In this document: piece after piece, positions 24,880-36,750 of the stretch
Layout: every line of letters starts with the position of its first letter
How positions within the stretch are numbered: the stretch's first letter is position 1
Assembly (NCBI GenBank): GCA_020137815.1
Contig: CM035356.1
Coordinates: 6,754,880-6,818,879 of the forward strand
Length of the DNA: 64,000 nucleotides
Direction: 5' to 3'
Source: Hormiphora californensis
Taxonomy: Eukaryota; Ctenophora; Tentaculata; Cydippida; Pleurobrachiidae
Translations under genes and position numbers: made by a program
The notes under the pieces: generated by a model
What the model was told of the DNA's origin: nothing
What the model saw: the letters and a program-made list of their open reading frames with translations, nothing else
Database searches by the model: none

Positions 24880-27800
24880 TGTGAGAGAAAGAGAGAAGAA
24901 TAAGACGAAAGAACTAAGAGAGACTCTAGAGAAAGCCACCCGACGAGATGCTATATGGAGCAGCAGATGGTTCGACCAGACGATCTGGAACTCCGATCAA
25001 GTTACCATAGAGACATACAAAATGTGTGTGACTCCGTCACAGCACACCATTCACATGGGACACATTATATGTGGGGGAGTGGGGGATGAAGGGGGTAGTC
25101 TGGCTTTTCAAATTATGAAAATCCAACAAAGGAAATCGTTCTAAATTTTAGTAATAACTCTAGGAGTAAATCTTTGAAGAATCTTTACTTCAAGGAGTAT
25201 GTAACTCTGAGGACGGAGTGTCCCAAAATCATGAAAACATCACACTGATATTTTGGGGTCGAAGCTGAGTTTGTTTGTTTGTCACCTCGGCTCTCTGTGT
25301 AGACCTAATTGGTGTGAGGGTGTAGGGTTTAATTCCTGTAAGCCTGGGTTCAAATCTCAAAACGATTGCATATTATTTCATTTCTTATCCCCCTCTCGTG
25401 GCCGTGAATCTCTCTCTCTGGATTCTCCCTTTCCTGCCCTCTGTTCTACAACCTTCGTTCTCGCCCCTTCCTCCCTGATGATTTTACACCCTTTCCTGTC
25501 TCCCTTCTCTTTTTTCGCTCCCTGTCTCTGCCCTTTCTTTCTTCTCTCCCTGTCTCCGCCCTCTCTTTTTCGTTCTCCCCGCCCTCTCTTCTCTCCCTGT
25601 CTCCACCGTCTCTTTTTCGCTCTGACTCTTCACCCTCTCTTTTTCGCTCTCTCCGCCCTCTCTTTTTCGCTCTCTTCACCCTCTCTTTTTCGCTCCTGTC
25701 GCTCTGACAGCCGCTCAATGTGTTCGTGGTAACTGCACGGGTGTTCTAGATAAGGGAGATAACAGAAAGAGAGAGGGTGTATGTGAGGTTGTAATAAATG
25801 CATGAAAATATGTCTCAGTTATAACAGAAAATCCTAATATAACAGAGAATAACAGAATATCCTAATATTTACCTATCGAGAGATTTTATAGTTTTCACCA
25901 CTCCACTATCTGAATTGACACCGAAAACTGATGTGAAAGAGAGGAGTCTGTAGGTGAGGGTGTCTGATGTATCCAGGTCTGACGCGTCCAAGGTAAACAA
26001 GGGCGTTCCTAGAGGAAGGAAGAGATTTAGAATCTAAATTAAATTACCATGTTCATTCCGATTTTCACAGCTAATTCATTATAAATTCCCCTTTCAAATA
26101 TCTGTCTGGTGTTGCTGTCTATTTTCAAAATCACTCAGAGGGAACCCATTTAGTGGGATATAAAGATTTTAAAGTGAGAATTGCTCGTTATGCCGTTATT
26201 TTCACTTCTATTTCCCATTTCTCTCTCACAGCAGCTCTTTATATTCTCTCTCCCTCACACCAGCCCTTTCTCTCACACCCTCCTTCCTAAATGACCATCA
26301 AGAGAGATAAGAGCTCTTGGAGCTGCTGCTCTAGAGGTTTATAAAATGGTTAGGATCGCAAAATGCGTGGGAAAGAGCATCAGAAATCAGAAATCATGAC
26401 AATTTAGAAATCCTTTAAAATTGAGGTATAGATGGGGGGCGTATAGATTCGAGAGGGGCCACTAGGAAAGAAGAGGAGAACTAGAACGAAGAGGGAGGAA
26501 AGAGATTGAGGAACCTTCTAGGATTCTCGAATCTTTTTTCTCCCTCCCTTCGTCTGAGTGTTACATGAGCCTCTTGAAAGTCCGAGTGTGCCGACACAAA
26601 GGGGAGGTCACGGCCCATTTAACCCAGACTACACGTACGCTCGAGCCTATTTCGTTCTTTCACTCGACTCTTTCAGCGACATGATATACCTACCAAATAC
26701 CTACCAAATACCTACCAAATACCTACCAAATAATATCTAGACGAAGCTCTAGAGAGACTTACCGATGGTGACATTCTCAGGTACTGAGACAGGTTGTTTG
26801 ACAGGATTGAGCACAGGAGGGTTATCATTCACATCCATTACATTGACTGTAAAGGTACAGTCTGTACTGAGAGAGGGATCCGTGGGGTGGGTGTCCGTAA
26901 CTGTGACTGTCAGGGTGTCCGATTGAGTCACCTCGTAATCATATGGTGTCTGGGGAAGAGGGAGAGTTATAATAGTTATCTGGGATCAGAGAACGAAAGA
27001 GTAAGTGATTGCTGACTGACTGTCCAAACCCAGGGCGCGGTGAGACAGGGTTGAAAAAGTCTAAAACCTTTTAAGTTAGGTGCTTAGGAAGAATCTCTAG
27101 TGGGATGGAATTTGATAGAGATCTGCACAGACTGCAGGGCTATGTTTAGTAAGCATGTGAGTTCACGTTCTCATGAGTGGTCGCTTAGTGTCTGTCCAGA
27201 GATTATAGAAGTGGTCGCTTAGTGTTTGTATTCTCTGATCTCTGGGAAATTACAGAACATTCAGAGGGAAATTATGATGTTGAGGTGTTATGAGGGAATA
27301 GGGATGGCCCTGAGCTGAGTGCGGCTACTAAGCAGAGAGAGAGAGAGAGAGAGAGAAAGAGATAGAGAGAGGGAGATAGGAGAGCTACTAAGAATGTGGT
27401 CAAAATTCAATTTTAGACCCTCTCTCTGGGCAGAGATTGAATGAATGTCAACTTGGTCAAGATTATGAAGATCATTTGGGTTTCAAAGATTCTAGAAAAC
27501 ATGCTCCTACTGAGAGGGTCAACAATGCTGCTCAGAGAAGTATGTCAACTACTCTATCTCTATCTTTCTCTATCTTTTTCTTATCTTTCTCTATATCTAT
27601 CTCTCTTTTTCTCTCCTTCTTACCAGTAAAGAGAGTTCACCACTATCCCGTCCCACACTCCACTGTGACCTGCTGCCAGATAGTTCCCAGGTAAAGGCAT
27701 CACCCTCATCAGGATCACTAGCTGTCAGGGTTATAACTGGCCCTGAAGAGGGAAGATGTTATGTTGAGTCTCCTAACACTGTGTTCAAAAATATAATATT

Positions 27801-29887
27801 TTACACCGGGGTTTGACACCGGGAGAGTTACTTACCAATTTGGTTCTCCTTGATGGTAATGGGTGTCCCACAGTTATCAATAATGGGGTGATTGTCATTT
27901 GCATCCAACAGCTCTAGTGTTATCTGAACATCGTCAGAGAGGGATGGGTCACCTCCATCCGCAACACTGTCGGAGGAAGGGGTGTTAGGGCCGGGGAAGG
28001 GAATATGGCGGGGGGGGGGGTTGAATCTGAATAGGAAAGGAGCATTTAGAGCAAGACATGTAATTGGGACTAACAGCTCACCATTCGGTCTAGACTCTGT
28101 CCCGATTATCTTTCATACACATCGTCTCATGATGATAACCTTGTTCTCCAACCCCCTGACAACTCACCGGACTATGAGGGTAAATGAGGGATTACTCTCC
28201 CTATCCAACACGACTTCATTCGTCAGCTTCCCTATCTCCCCCGACACGTGACTGTACTCGAACCACTCCGCGTGGTTTCCCAGAACAGAAACAGTTAACT
28301 CTGCATTCACTCCCTCATCAGCATCTGAGGCCTGGACATCACAGACAATACTCCCTACTGGCAGGCCCTCTCTCATTGAGATAGTACTCCCGTGGACTGG
28401 GGAGCTTATAACAGGCCTGGAGAGGGGGAGGGGGTGTAAAATTGAATAATGTAACAAGTGTAACATCCGCTTTATACATGGCCTATAAATCAATTGAATA
28501 TATTCTGTTCTACCCTGTCCACTGAGAGTCATAACTGAAGAAAAAAACCAATGTTTGAGCTCTCACTAAAAACCAAAACTTACTTATTCAGTTATGAGAT
28601 CTGAGCAAGAATTTGATAGGGAGTAAAATCGAAAAATGTACTTACTGGTTATCATTGATATCAGTCACGTGCACTATAACAGAAACGCTCTTGCTGCGGG
28701 ATGGAGTTCCCCTGTCACTGGCTGTCACAGTAAAACTATAGGTTGCCACTGTCTCCCGGTCTAGGGTCTGTGTCACTACTAGATCACCATTCGCCTGATA
28801 GAGGATAAAGATTGGAGAATTAGAGAATTAGAGAATTTGAGAATTAGAGAAATTGTGTATCTCATTTCTTTACCCAAATAGGGTAGGGCAGCCCTATGAT
28901 TTATGAATGGGATGAACAATATAGCTTTTCCATTTTCTTCGTTAGAAAAGTCACGAAAAAATCACAATATATTTACCTTGATAACAAATGGTAGAGAGGT
29001 GTCGGAGAGACTGTAGGAGACCTCTCCGTTACTTCCTGAATCTTTATCTGTTGCTCTGATCTCTAGTATTATTGTCTGAGTCCTTGCATCTTCTCTCACA
29101 TACCCTTCATATGATGTCTTGTCGAACTCCGGCCTGAATAGTGGAGAGGGTAGCTGTTTTTATAAGACCGACTATCAGAAGGGTATGCCTGTGCGTGAAA
29201 GGGTCTATACAAAACGGAGGAGGTTGTTTTATTTGATAAAATATAATAAGACGCGTTTCCACCTCCCTCTCCTGTTGCCACCTCTTGACATGCCATGATC
29301 TAGTATACCTCCACCACCCTCTCCCGTAAGTTAATGACATGTGTAATTAGTGTGCCCTTCATGATAGTCGGCATGGTTAAACCCTATTGTGTATTTAAAG
29401 AAAGGATGTCTAACACCCTCGGACGAGACATAAATGGCCCCATTGTGATACGTGTTACACAAGACAGCAGTTGGGTGTTTTGGGTGTTACCATAGTAACC
29501 ATGGCAGCTAGGGAGGGAGCTTCTCCAGTGTCGCAGTACCATGTGTAGACCATACAACACAGATTGACTTGTAAAATCAGTGAACCATGGTGTCCAAGCT
29601 CTCCCCTTTCCCTCTCTCACTGCCTGTCTCTCTATAAATCTCTCCCCCTCTCTCTCTCTCTCTCCCCCTCCCTCCCCCTCCCTCCCTCTCTCTCCCCCCA
29701 CTCTCTCCCTCTCTCCCCCACTCTATCCCTCCAAAAGAAGGAAGAGGATGAAAGAAGGGGGAATGTAAACAGTGCGTAATAACAGTTTGCATGTTACCCA
29801 ACAAGCAAAGACTCACAAAGCCCTCTCTCTCTCCGCCAATATACCTTTACACGTTCAATGTGTAGTATAGTGAAGGTGGACGGTGGG

Positions 29888-29935
<48 letters not shown>

Positions 29936-32603
29936 TGGGAGACAAAGGAATGGGAATGGAGAGCGGTGTTTTAGAAATAAACAGAGGGCGGGAAAAAGTA
30001 TTTTCAATAGTCAGATTTAAAAAAACCGTCTTGAAAGGAATGTTGATTGTTGAATGAAGAGGGAATAGCGCCATCGGGTACCCACTGGCCACTACCCTCC
30101 CATAATGTACTGAGTAGTGCTCAGGCCCCACAAACGAGACAGAGAAATAAAAAGTGAAACTAACAAAACTAACACTTACTGGTTGTCATTTTTGTCATTA
30201 ACAGTTAGAGTTAGGGTCATCTGAGCGGTGTTATTTGCAATGTCGAATGCAGCTATCACCAGTTCGAACTGCTGATCGCCGGTATCGTAGTCTAGCTTCT
30301 GCGGGGAGGGAGGGAGTGGATAGGGGAGTCAATCATATGTAGGGAGAGAGTGGAGAGAGTGGGTGAATGAGGGAAGGATTGAGAATCAGGGAGGTAGTGA
30401 AATGGGGCCGAGAAGTGAGAAACATGGAGAGAGTAAAACATGGAGGGGAGAGATGGGATATCGGAAGCCTGAAGCCTAGGCCCTAGGGGCTCATCTTGAG
30501 GGAAGTCGTGAAACCCGGAAACAGGCCTAATTGAGCTGTTACTAACTGGATCACCACAATCCACATTCGACCTAATTACAGTTTCCTGCTTCGTGTCATA
30601 TGAAGTATGAACGTTTGTAGACTGGCGCGTTATGAAGTTGGCTGTTCCCAGCGCGAGCTGGGGACAGCCAACTGGAGTTTAATCGCCCGGCAGGGCGATT
30701 AAACTGGTTTAAATCCCGACTCCGATCCCGAGGCGCCAGCCGAGGGTGAGGGGGAGGTGATTTAAACCTATAACGCGATAGGCTAACAAACGTTCATATT
30801 TTATGAAACCCGATAGTAATTACACACAAATAAGAGACACAACACAAGGTGAAACACACTAGAACTGCTGGTAAATAGTCAACAGATACCCTGAAAATGT
30901 GTGTAGACTTAGTGTCTACTGTTCCTAACATGTTTGAGAAAGAGAGAGAAAGATTAGGGGCAATACACACTGTCAGAGGTAATGAACAGTAAAAGAGACA
31001 ATGAGAGAGAGAAATGAATGGAATGTGATTCTTTTCACTCCTTATGAGAGAGATAACATTGAAACGTGTTGCAGACATGTTTCCCCTTTCTTTTGTTGAC
31101 AGAACTGTGTGTTTACACACATTTTCAATACTTAGAATTTTACACCCATGTTATTCAAATGAAGAGAAACGCGTGAAAAAGGACACTGGCCTGATAAATC
31201 GCGAGCAGGGTGTTAAATCCCCCAGCTAGCAGTTATCATGAGCGCGCAAAATCTTCAAACGACTGATAAATCAACTATCGGGTTTCATAAGCATGTACCC
31301 CATTTTACCAGGAACCCTGAGGATCCCGGTAAATTAGGGTCTGAATGTAATCAGCTTATCTTAAACATTCTATTTTCTAAGAGTGTAATTTGTAAATCTC
31401 AACTAACTATGATCATTATGGGCTTGGCTAGCTACTCAACATACTAACTAGTTCTAGTTTCGTACTATGTACCATCTTCATCTGATTGAGGCTGAAACCT
31501 GATACCAATTAAACACACCTCACCCTCTAAATAGTTCTCTGATGTAGAGCCACTCAAACAGGCTTATGAGTAGGTGTGCAAGCAGTTCGATGGGGGGGGG
31601 GGGGTAATTAGTGGAAGAGTGAAATAGTGAGCAGGGAAAATAACAGGTGAGTACTGGGATCTGAAACTAATGAGTTATTGAAACACGGTACCACCACTAA
31701 CAATGTGTATCATGCGGTAAGAGCCCATCCCAAAATAGTTTGTGAAGGGGAGGGGTGAGAAAGCAAATATTACGGAAAAGAGATCGGCTACAAAGGAATA
31801 ATTTAGAGGTGAAGTTACCCCTCAAAAACCGTCCCCACCAATTTCAAAACCTCCCCTATACATGCATGTTTAGAGATATACATACCCTGTTAATTATTAG
31901 GCTGAGTGGCAGAGAGCCTGCAGACCAAGTCCCCGCTTCCAAGGAAAATGTATCTGATGTCTGATCCAGGAGTTGATACCGATTCACACTGTACTGCTCA
32001 CTATCATCATCCCGTGCAGGCGATAAAAACAGGGTCGTCGGAACTGAATTCTCCTCATCGATTGATTGAGACTGATTCGGTTGGTCAAATACGGGAGAAT
32101 TATCATTGATGTCAGTGACCGTTATTTCAATGTCGACCACTCGTTGGTAGGGGGCAGTAGATAGGGTGCATTTTAGTTGACCGCTATAATAATCCACTGT
32201 TTCTCTGTCTAACAGACTTGATACGATCAGGCTGGACCCGTCAAGGGAACAGCAACCATCCAAATCCTGGGGGGTTAAAGATGTTAGTCGCACTGCCCGA
32301 GCCTGTTTTCAAACAGGTTCAAAAACAAAACAAGATATCAGATATTAGAGCACTGTAAACCAAGTTAAATAAGTTTTCAACTAATATGTTGTCAGTGACA
32401 ATGTACAATAATCACTGCACAAGATTTAAAAACAACACAGTGACGTCACTAACCGTGAGATTGTACTTGGTACATGAAAATTCATCTCCAAGATCTGCTA
32501 TTACGGTGTTTACTTGGGATCCCTCGGGAACATTGTAGGATCTCGATTCACAGTGTGTTAAAAGGATTAGTAACTGGAACAAGAATACATGGTACAGGTC
32601 CAT
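11469..32603 (-). CDS. Cadherin, about nine EC repeats, single-pass, about 22 exons
   Basis: Exons (minus): 32603-32454, 32266-31886, 30298-30180, 29133-28977, 28794-28646, 28416-28168, 27966-27836, 27742-27624, 26949-26763, 26008-25873, 23123-22955, 22379-22286, 22194-21717, 20350-20268, 19282-19181, 16598-16468, 16045-15887, 15806-15498, 15347-15194, 14434-14354, 12075-11986 and 11861-11469; phases agree throughout, giving about 1,340 residues. A signal peptide (LFQLLILLTHC) is followed by EC repeats whose linkers read DINDNSP, DKNDNQP, DINDNQP, DANDNHP and DVNDNPP. Later linkers decay (DISDTKP, RDTNTPP, GVNEFPP), so calcium binding may weaken toward the membrane. LDRE occurs repeatedly. 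The TM exon (16045-15887) reads GGIIILIVLLIVIIIFII then RRRK. No EGF, laminin-G or clear catenin-binding motif was seen; the tail is Ser/Pro-rich with tyrosines (IYDDPANHY). It is presumably a cell-surface adhesion protein. The exon at 21717 lacks a GT donor, where corrupted sequence begins. Confidence 0.82.
12105..12250. repeat. Degenerate about 16-bp tandem repeat (GAGACATGAACTGT)
   Basis: Several copies of a motif like TGTGAGACATGAACTG occur in a cadherin intron. Confidence 0.6.
12300..13770. other. Base-call-corrupted block within a cadherin intron
   Basis: Stretched homopolymers of every base, with frames rich in Pro, Gly, Lys or Phe that are not genes. It lies between exons 14434-14354 and 12075-11986, whose phases match directly, so no exon need be lost here. 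Confidence 0.65.
15609..15806 (-). repeat. Coding 30-bp minisatellite in the cadherin cytoplasmic tail
   Basis: Six full units and partial flanking ones encode TVTPIISIAQ on the minus strand. The period is a multiple of three, so copy changes keep the frame. Each unit ends in a pyrimidine-containing stretch and CACAG, so each could act as an in-frame 3' splice site. The likely exon start is 15806, or 15800 using the next AG. Confidence 0.8.
17037..18038 (+). CDS. Intronless seven-TM receptor nested in a cadherin intron
   Basis: A single 333-residue frame. Hydrophobic segments lie at about residues 29-50, 62-86, 96-118, 142-163, 178-199, 232-256 and 284-312, a 7TM layout. The third helix ends FRFQCIVRP rather than DRY, and no NPxxY is obvious, so it is an atypical or divergent rhodopsin-like receptor. 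Its loops are short. It lies on the plus strand inside the cadherin intron 16599-19180 (opposite strand). Lack of introns beside intron-rich neighbours suggests a retrocopy origin or an intronless GPCR family. The last 23 codons are the first unit of a 69-bp tandem repeat that continues past the stop. Family and ligand are not recognised. Confidence 0.7.
   Translation: MDNNFATMSDPDQTPTGSTFAREALKPLTITMCVLGLISSILLVVTIFARCRRWTNLPFTSTLYLHICTLNIIQCLNILFLIPIWNTFGTAKNSPVYIVIGNVTAIARPALLLSIYFFRFQCIVRPSSIFTRGEAERHRLKTLIWCIWAGAVVVSVVNRLCYVTLRGRKIDYAKLFTVTLTLTLQTSIIVVSVAMVTYLSVLYRKFSRNQSEVTPLLDGSGSAALLENITLTLRIVCSTLLVDLICFSYATLLNIQIAIYSVNGDVFPVLFRQLFRWLGSQLVMYNLMFELHGAVYAVLISWVLILVQASMRQALWGVVKRVAGRFCGTDDEE
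17971..18236 (+). repeat. 69-bp tandem repeat spanning the receptor C-terminus and 3' flank
   Basis: Units begin at 17971, 18040, 18109 and 18178 (the last partial). Unit 1 is the final coding segment; units 2-3 repeat it with their own TAG or TAA. The period is 23 codons. Confidence 0.85.
18409..18600. mobile_element. Possible piggyBac-like terminus (TTAA CCCTTTGAGG)
   Basis: TTAA followed by CCCTTTGAGG, then GATTGGCT and TTTTCTAATTTTT, parallels the left end of the 36860-39338 element. GGTCATATATGACC lies at about 18545. The right end was not located. Confidence 0.4.
19741..19850. repeat. (TC)n microsatellite
   Basis: Near-pure TC dinucleotide in a cadherin intron. Confidence 0.9.
20530..21716. 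other. Base-call-corrupted block within a cadherin intron
   Basis: Stretched A, G, T and C runs. It follows a GA repeat (20361-20450) and ends exactly where phase predicts the end of the exon at 21717, which therefore lacks a donor GT. Confidence 0.65.
22857..22925. mobile_element. pogo/Tigger-type MITE (degenerate)
   Basis: Ends CAGTCGAACCCCGATTTACT and, inverted, a diverged GCCCGGAAAATCGGGGTC-type end closing in CGATTG then TA. A shorter, mutated relative of 24157-24231. Confidence 0.55.
24157..24231. mobile_element. pogo/Tigger-type MITE, 75 bp
   Basis: Inverted ends CAGTTGGACCCCGATTTACC and its complement closing in CCGGCTG, flanked on both sides by TA (24155-24156 and 24232-24233), the Tc1/mariner target duplication. 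It lies in a cadherin intron. Confidence 0.75.
24831..24890. repeat. (GA)n microsatellite
   Basis: About 60 bp of GA dinucleotide in a cadherin intron. Confidence 0.9.
26688..26732. repeat. 11-bp tandem repeat (CTACCAAATAC)
   Basis: Four near-perfect copies immediately 3' of the exon at 26763-26949, about 30 bp from its donor. Confidence 0.8.
29888..29931. repeat. (GA)n microsatellite
   Basis: GA dinucleotide in cadherin intron 3. Confidence 0.85.
30607..30798. repeat. Cloverleaf foldback element, copy 2
   Basis: The outer stem pairs TATGAACGTTTGT (30607-30619) with 30786-30798 and continues through GCGTTAT (30627-30633) with 30770-30776. Three hairpins follow: 30636-30673, 30676-30705 and 30706-30768. 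The third has apex CCCGAGGCGCCAGCCGAGGG (30727-30746), matching the third-hairpin apex of the 2978-3147 element. It lies in a cadherin intron. Confidence 0.72.
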
Positions 32604-32685
32604 GAACTATTGAATGATGGTTAGTTTAGTTGAAATCAAAATAATATTTTGTTATAGTACAACAAATACAACCGGACTTTTCAAC

Positions 32686-32893
32686 ACTAAACAAATTAAT
32701 TTGAGGTGATCCTGATGATGCTCCATGGTTAAATTCATCCCTACAATAATTGTCCCAAAGACTTCTGTCAACGGAAAAATTTTTCAGTTGACAGAAGTCT
32801 TTGGGACAATATATTATTGTACTTAGTAGGGATGAATTTGATCAACAGTTTCATCGAGCATAATCAGGATCAGCTCAAATTAATTTGTTTAGT
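32686..32893. repeat. Foldback palindrome upstream of the cadherin start
   Basis: Arms (ACTAAACAAATTAATTTGAG outermost) are imperfect at the ends and near perfect at the centre (TGTCCCAAAGACTTCTGTCA with its complement). It lies 83-290 bp upstream of the cadherin ATG, so it may sit in the 5' UTR or promoter. Confidence 0.7.
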
Positions 32894-33472
32894 CTTTGAA
32901 CAATGAACAGCCGAGGAGAAGTCGCCGAAGAGAGAAACCATATTTAGAGTTGATCGTACAATGAGTCCCATACCAACACAGCAGGCTATCTTAACGGCTA
33001 ACGACTCTCTGGCTGAGAGTTTCTGCGCTCAAAAGCGGTGGTCGGTGGAGTGTTTGTGCAAAGCTCAAATTAAAAAGCAGTGAAATCAAAGCAACTGAGA
33101 AGTGAGACACCACTATTTCAATCTTCAGAATAGTCAACCTGAGCATTAACAAATAACAACAACAAGAAAAAAAAATCAGAATTCAGATCTTGTTTTCCCT
33201 TCTTTTTTAATTTAAACCAACAAAGGGGTCTCAGATATCAAAACGCACATCTGCACGATTGGTCACAGAGTGAGTTTGAGCCTACAAAATGGTGCATCAA
33301 GTGTCACGAGCTCCGACGTAGTCATAAGACAACGTGGAACTCTCGGACCTCGGTCGGATCTTGTTTGGATCTCGTCGGGCGCGATTATAATCTGGGTGCC
33401 TTGCAGCGTGTTTACAGGTGCGCGCTGCCAAAAAAGTACACCTAAAACCACTTAGACCGACTTTTTTCAAAC

Positions 33473-33704
33473 GGCTATAAAGTCGGATTTTTTGAAACTG
33501 TCACCCCCCTGAGTTTTCAAATTTCTTTAAATGACCATAAGTCCGGTTCCTGATGAGATAGAGACTTGAAATTTGGAGGTTATAAAGATCTTGCTAAGTT
33601 CTTCCGAACCTCCAAATTTCAAATCTCTATCTTATCAGGAACCGGAGATATGACCAATTTGTTATTTCAGGGGGGTGACAGTTTCAAAAAATCAGACTTT
33701 AGCC
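33473..33704. repeat. Foldback palindrome
   Basis: Outer arms (TTTTTTGAAACTGTCACCCC near 33489) and inner arms (GAACCTCCAAATTTCAAATC near 33606, matching its complement near 33568) fold on a short AT-rich loop. No coding content. Confidence 0.75.
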
Positions 33705-34051
33705 GCGGAACCACATGGCCGATTTGAGTAAACTAAACGGTATCTGATAGAGAATCGATAGCCCTAACCGATAACCCCAAACGAAACCCTAACCCGACCC
33801 TAACAACAGCCCTAACCCGTCTCGACCGCCAAATTCGATGAATTGTTAGCAATGGAAGGCACCCAGATTTTAACGTTTTCCGATCTCGTCGCGTTGGCGG
33901 ATCGAAATGAAAATCTGAAAAACGCGCGCGTGTGATAAAGAGAATAAAAACGCGCGGCTCCTTATGGCAGAGGTAAAAACTTTTTACTGCGGTAGCGCGT
34001 ATCAACATTCTAGTTTGTCTGTCGCGCGCTACGTACAGGGAATTGTACGGA

Positions 34052-34976
<925 letters not shown>

Positions 34977-36120
34977 GAGAACAGTGCCTGTGTGTAAGAC
35001 CCCCCTGCTGGGATCCCCCTTTCACCGTTGGACTGAGCACCGGGTTGGCTAGATCGGACATTGCGTTGTACTGCTCACACGGGTATATTGAGGTGACTGT
35101 GAGCGAATAATGAAATATGCAAGTGTGGTTTTTAGTATATTTTAATTAACTAATACGACAAGAAATATAATGTGGGGTAAATAAATAAGTACCGAAGCAG
35201 TACACAAAACAGCTCACTAGAGATCTAAAAGTCCAAATAGGAGAAGTGAATCCACAAAGCGAGATCCGAAAGAAGTGAGTTCACAAAGCAAGCTCCAAAG
35301 AAGTGAGGGCGATCCTCCTCGTGCAGTCCAGTATTAGTACTCAGATAATTGGTACCACTAAGTCCCCTGACATGATACACCGCCAGCCACCAACCTCTTC
35401 TTGTAATTTGGTTTTAATCATACGGCAGTGATCTCTGACGCAGGAACAGGGAACTGGCAAATCTCTCCAACTATCCTCTAAGGTTGTAGAGTCAATTTGT
35501 ACAGACAACCATCTCAGTAACTTCAGCACGAGCATCCCCATAATTCTGGTAATTCAGGAACTCCTCTTGAAAGATATGAACTCCTCTAGAAAGCTAGGGC
35601 CGGTACTTAAAACACGATTACCTAGTCACATCATACAACAATACTACTGTGGGACATATCCCCACATATGATGATGAAGTCCTATATCCGTGCACCAGTG
35701 CATGGAACCAATTAATATCCATTACGACTAATGGATGAAGTGTGTGGCCATGAATGTAAATTATGATATATATATATATATTCCCGAAAACATATTTATG
35801 CCCATAATTAATCAGGGGGCACATATAAGTGACCCCGCATGTGTCATGATCAGTATATTTTAATTCAATGGATATTCAAAGACTGATAAGTTGATGAGAT
35901 TATCGTGTGGTGTTTCTCAGACACATGTTATTATTGGTTTATTATAGTGTATCAGGTTCACCACTAGCTGATGACGCTTTCTCAAGATCACAAGTTGTGA
36001 TTCACAGCAGATGGATGGTAAAAGGCAGAGAGTTGTATAACAGTCGGCAGCTAGTTCTCATGTTTCTGCTTTGATCGTCACAGTAACTATATCATTGTTT
36101 TTCTCTTTCATTTCATTTCA
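34977..36120. other. Intergenic; no gene recognised
   Basis: Mostly AT-rich unique sequence. A possible 23-nt non-coding 5' exon of the OATP gene is 36124-36146 (AG before, GTAAGT after), but support is weak. Confidence 0.4.
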
Positions 36121-36219
36121 CAGCCAATAGACCAGATTTTGAAAGGGTAAGTCACAGTAACTTGTATCTGGTCCAGAGTGAGAGAGGACCGAATTAGATC
36201 TAGAGAACCAGAGAGGAAG

Positions 36220-36258
36220 ACAGTCTGCCACTCTTTCCTGGAAAGAGTGGCAGACTGT
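36220..36258. repeat. Perfect short hairpin
   Basis: ACAGTCTGCCACTCTTTC inverted around a CTG loop. It lies just upstream of the OATP coding start. Confidence 0.75.
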
Positions 36259-36645
36259 ATTCCATGCTCTGCCACTTTTTTCGTGCTCTTGTTAAGTATG
36301 CGATTGCGACATTTGATCCCTTAAGTAAGTAAAACATGTGTACTGTGAATTCGGATACTGATACATGCAGTAGCTGTGCATTGTACCGCAATATAAATAT
36401 ATTTTAGTAATAATAGTAACTGTAAGACCTGTCAAATTTCTGTCTTTCGATGCTCACGAAATTTGTGCTACACTATTTCCATATTGGTCATTGAATTGTT
36501 TCACCGCTTTTTCGATTTGCAATGTTATTGTTTATAAAATTAAAATCCAAGTTAAATCGCTTCAAAACAGCTGTGAAAAAGTTTAATATTGTGGTATGTG
36601 TAGTACTATTCAAAATGATATTTAATAGTCATTAGTCAGACTATG

Positions 36646-36727
36646 CAGTCGAACCCCGATTTACCGGGGTGCCAGAGGAAGGCTTTTGCCCGGTAAATCG
36701 TGGTGGCCAGTAAACCTGGGTCCGACT
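36646..36727. mobile_element. pogo/Tigger-type MITE
   Basis: Inverted ends CAGTCGAACCCCGATTTACC and GGGTCCGACT. One TA flank is disrupted. It ends 24 bp before the OATP start codon at 36751. Confidence 0.65.
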
Positions 36728-36750
36728 ATATATTTAAGTTCTTTCAGGTA

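Noticed and set aside
31290-31350. A sixth pogo-type MITE (CATTTTACCAGG ... CCCGGTAAATTAGGGTC)
   Set aside because: The interior resembles the family, but the CAGTCGG end is missing on one side; too decayed to define.
35341-35541. 66-residue minus-strand frame beginning MGMLVLKLLRW
   Set aside because: No splice partners, family motif or neighbouring exon found; it could be a stray exon but support is too weak.
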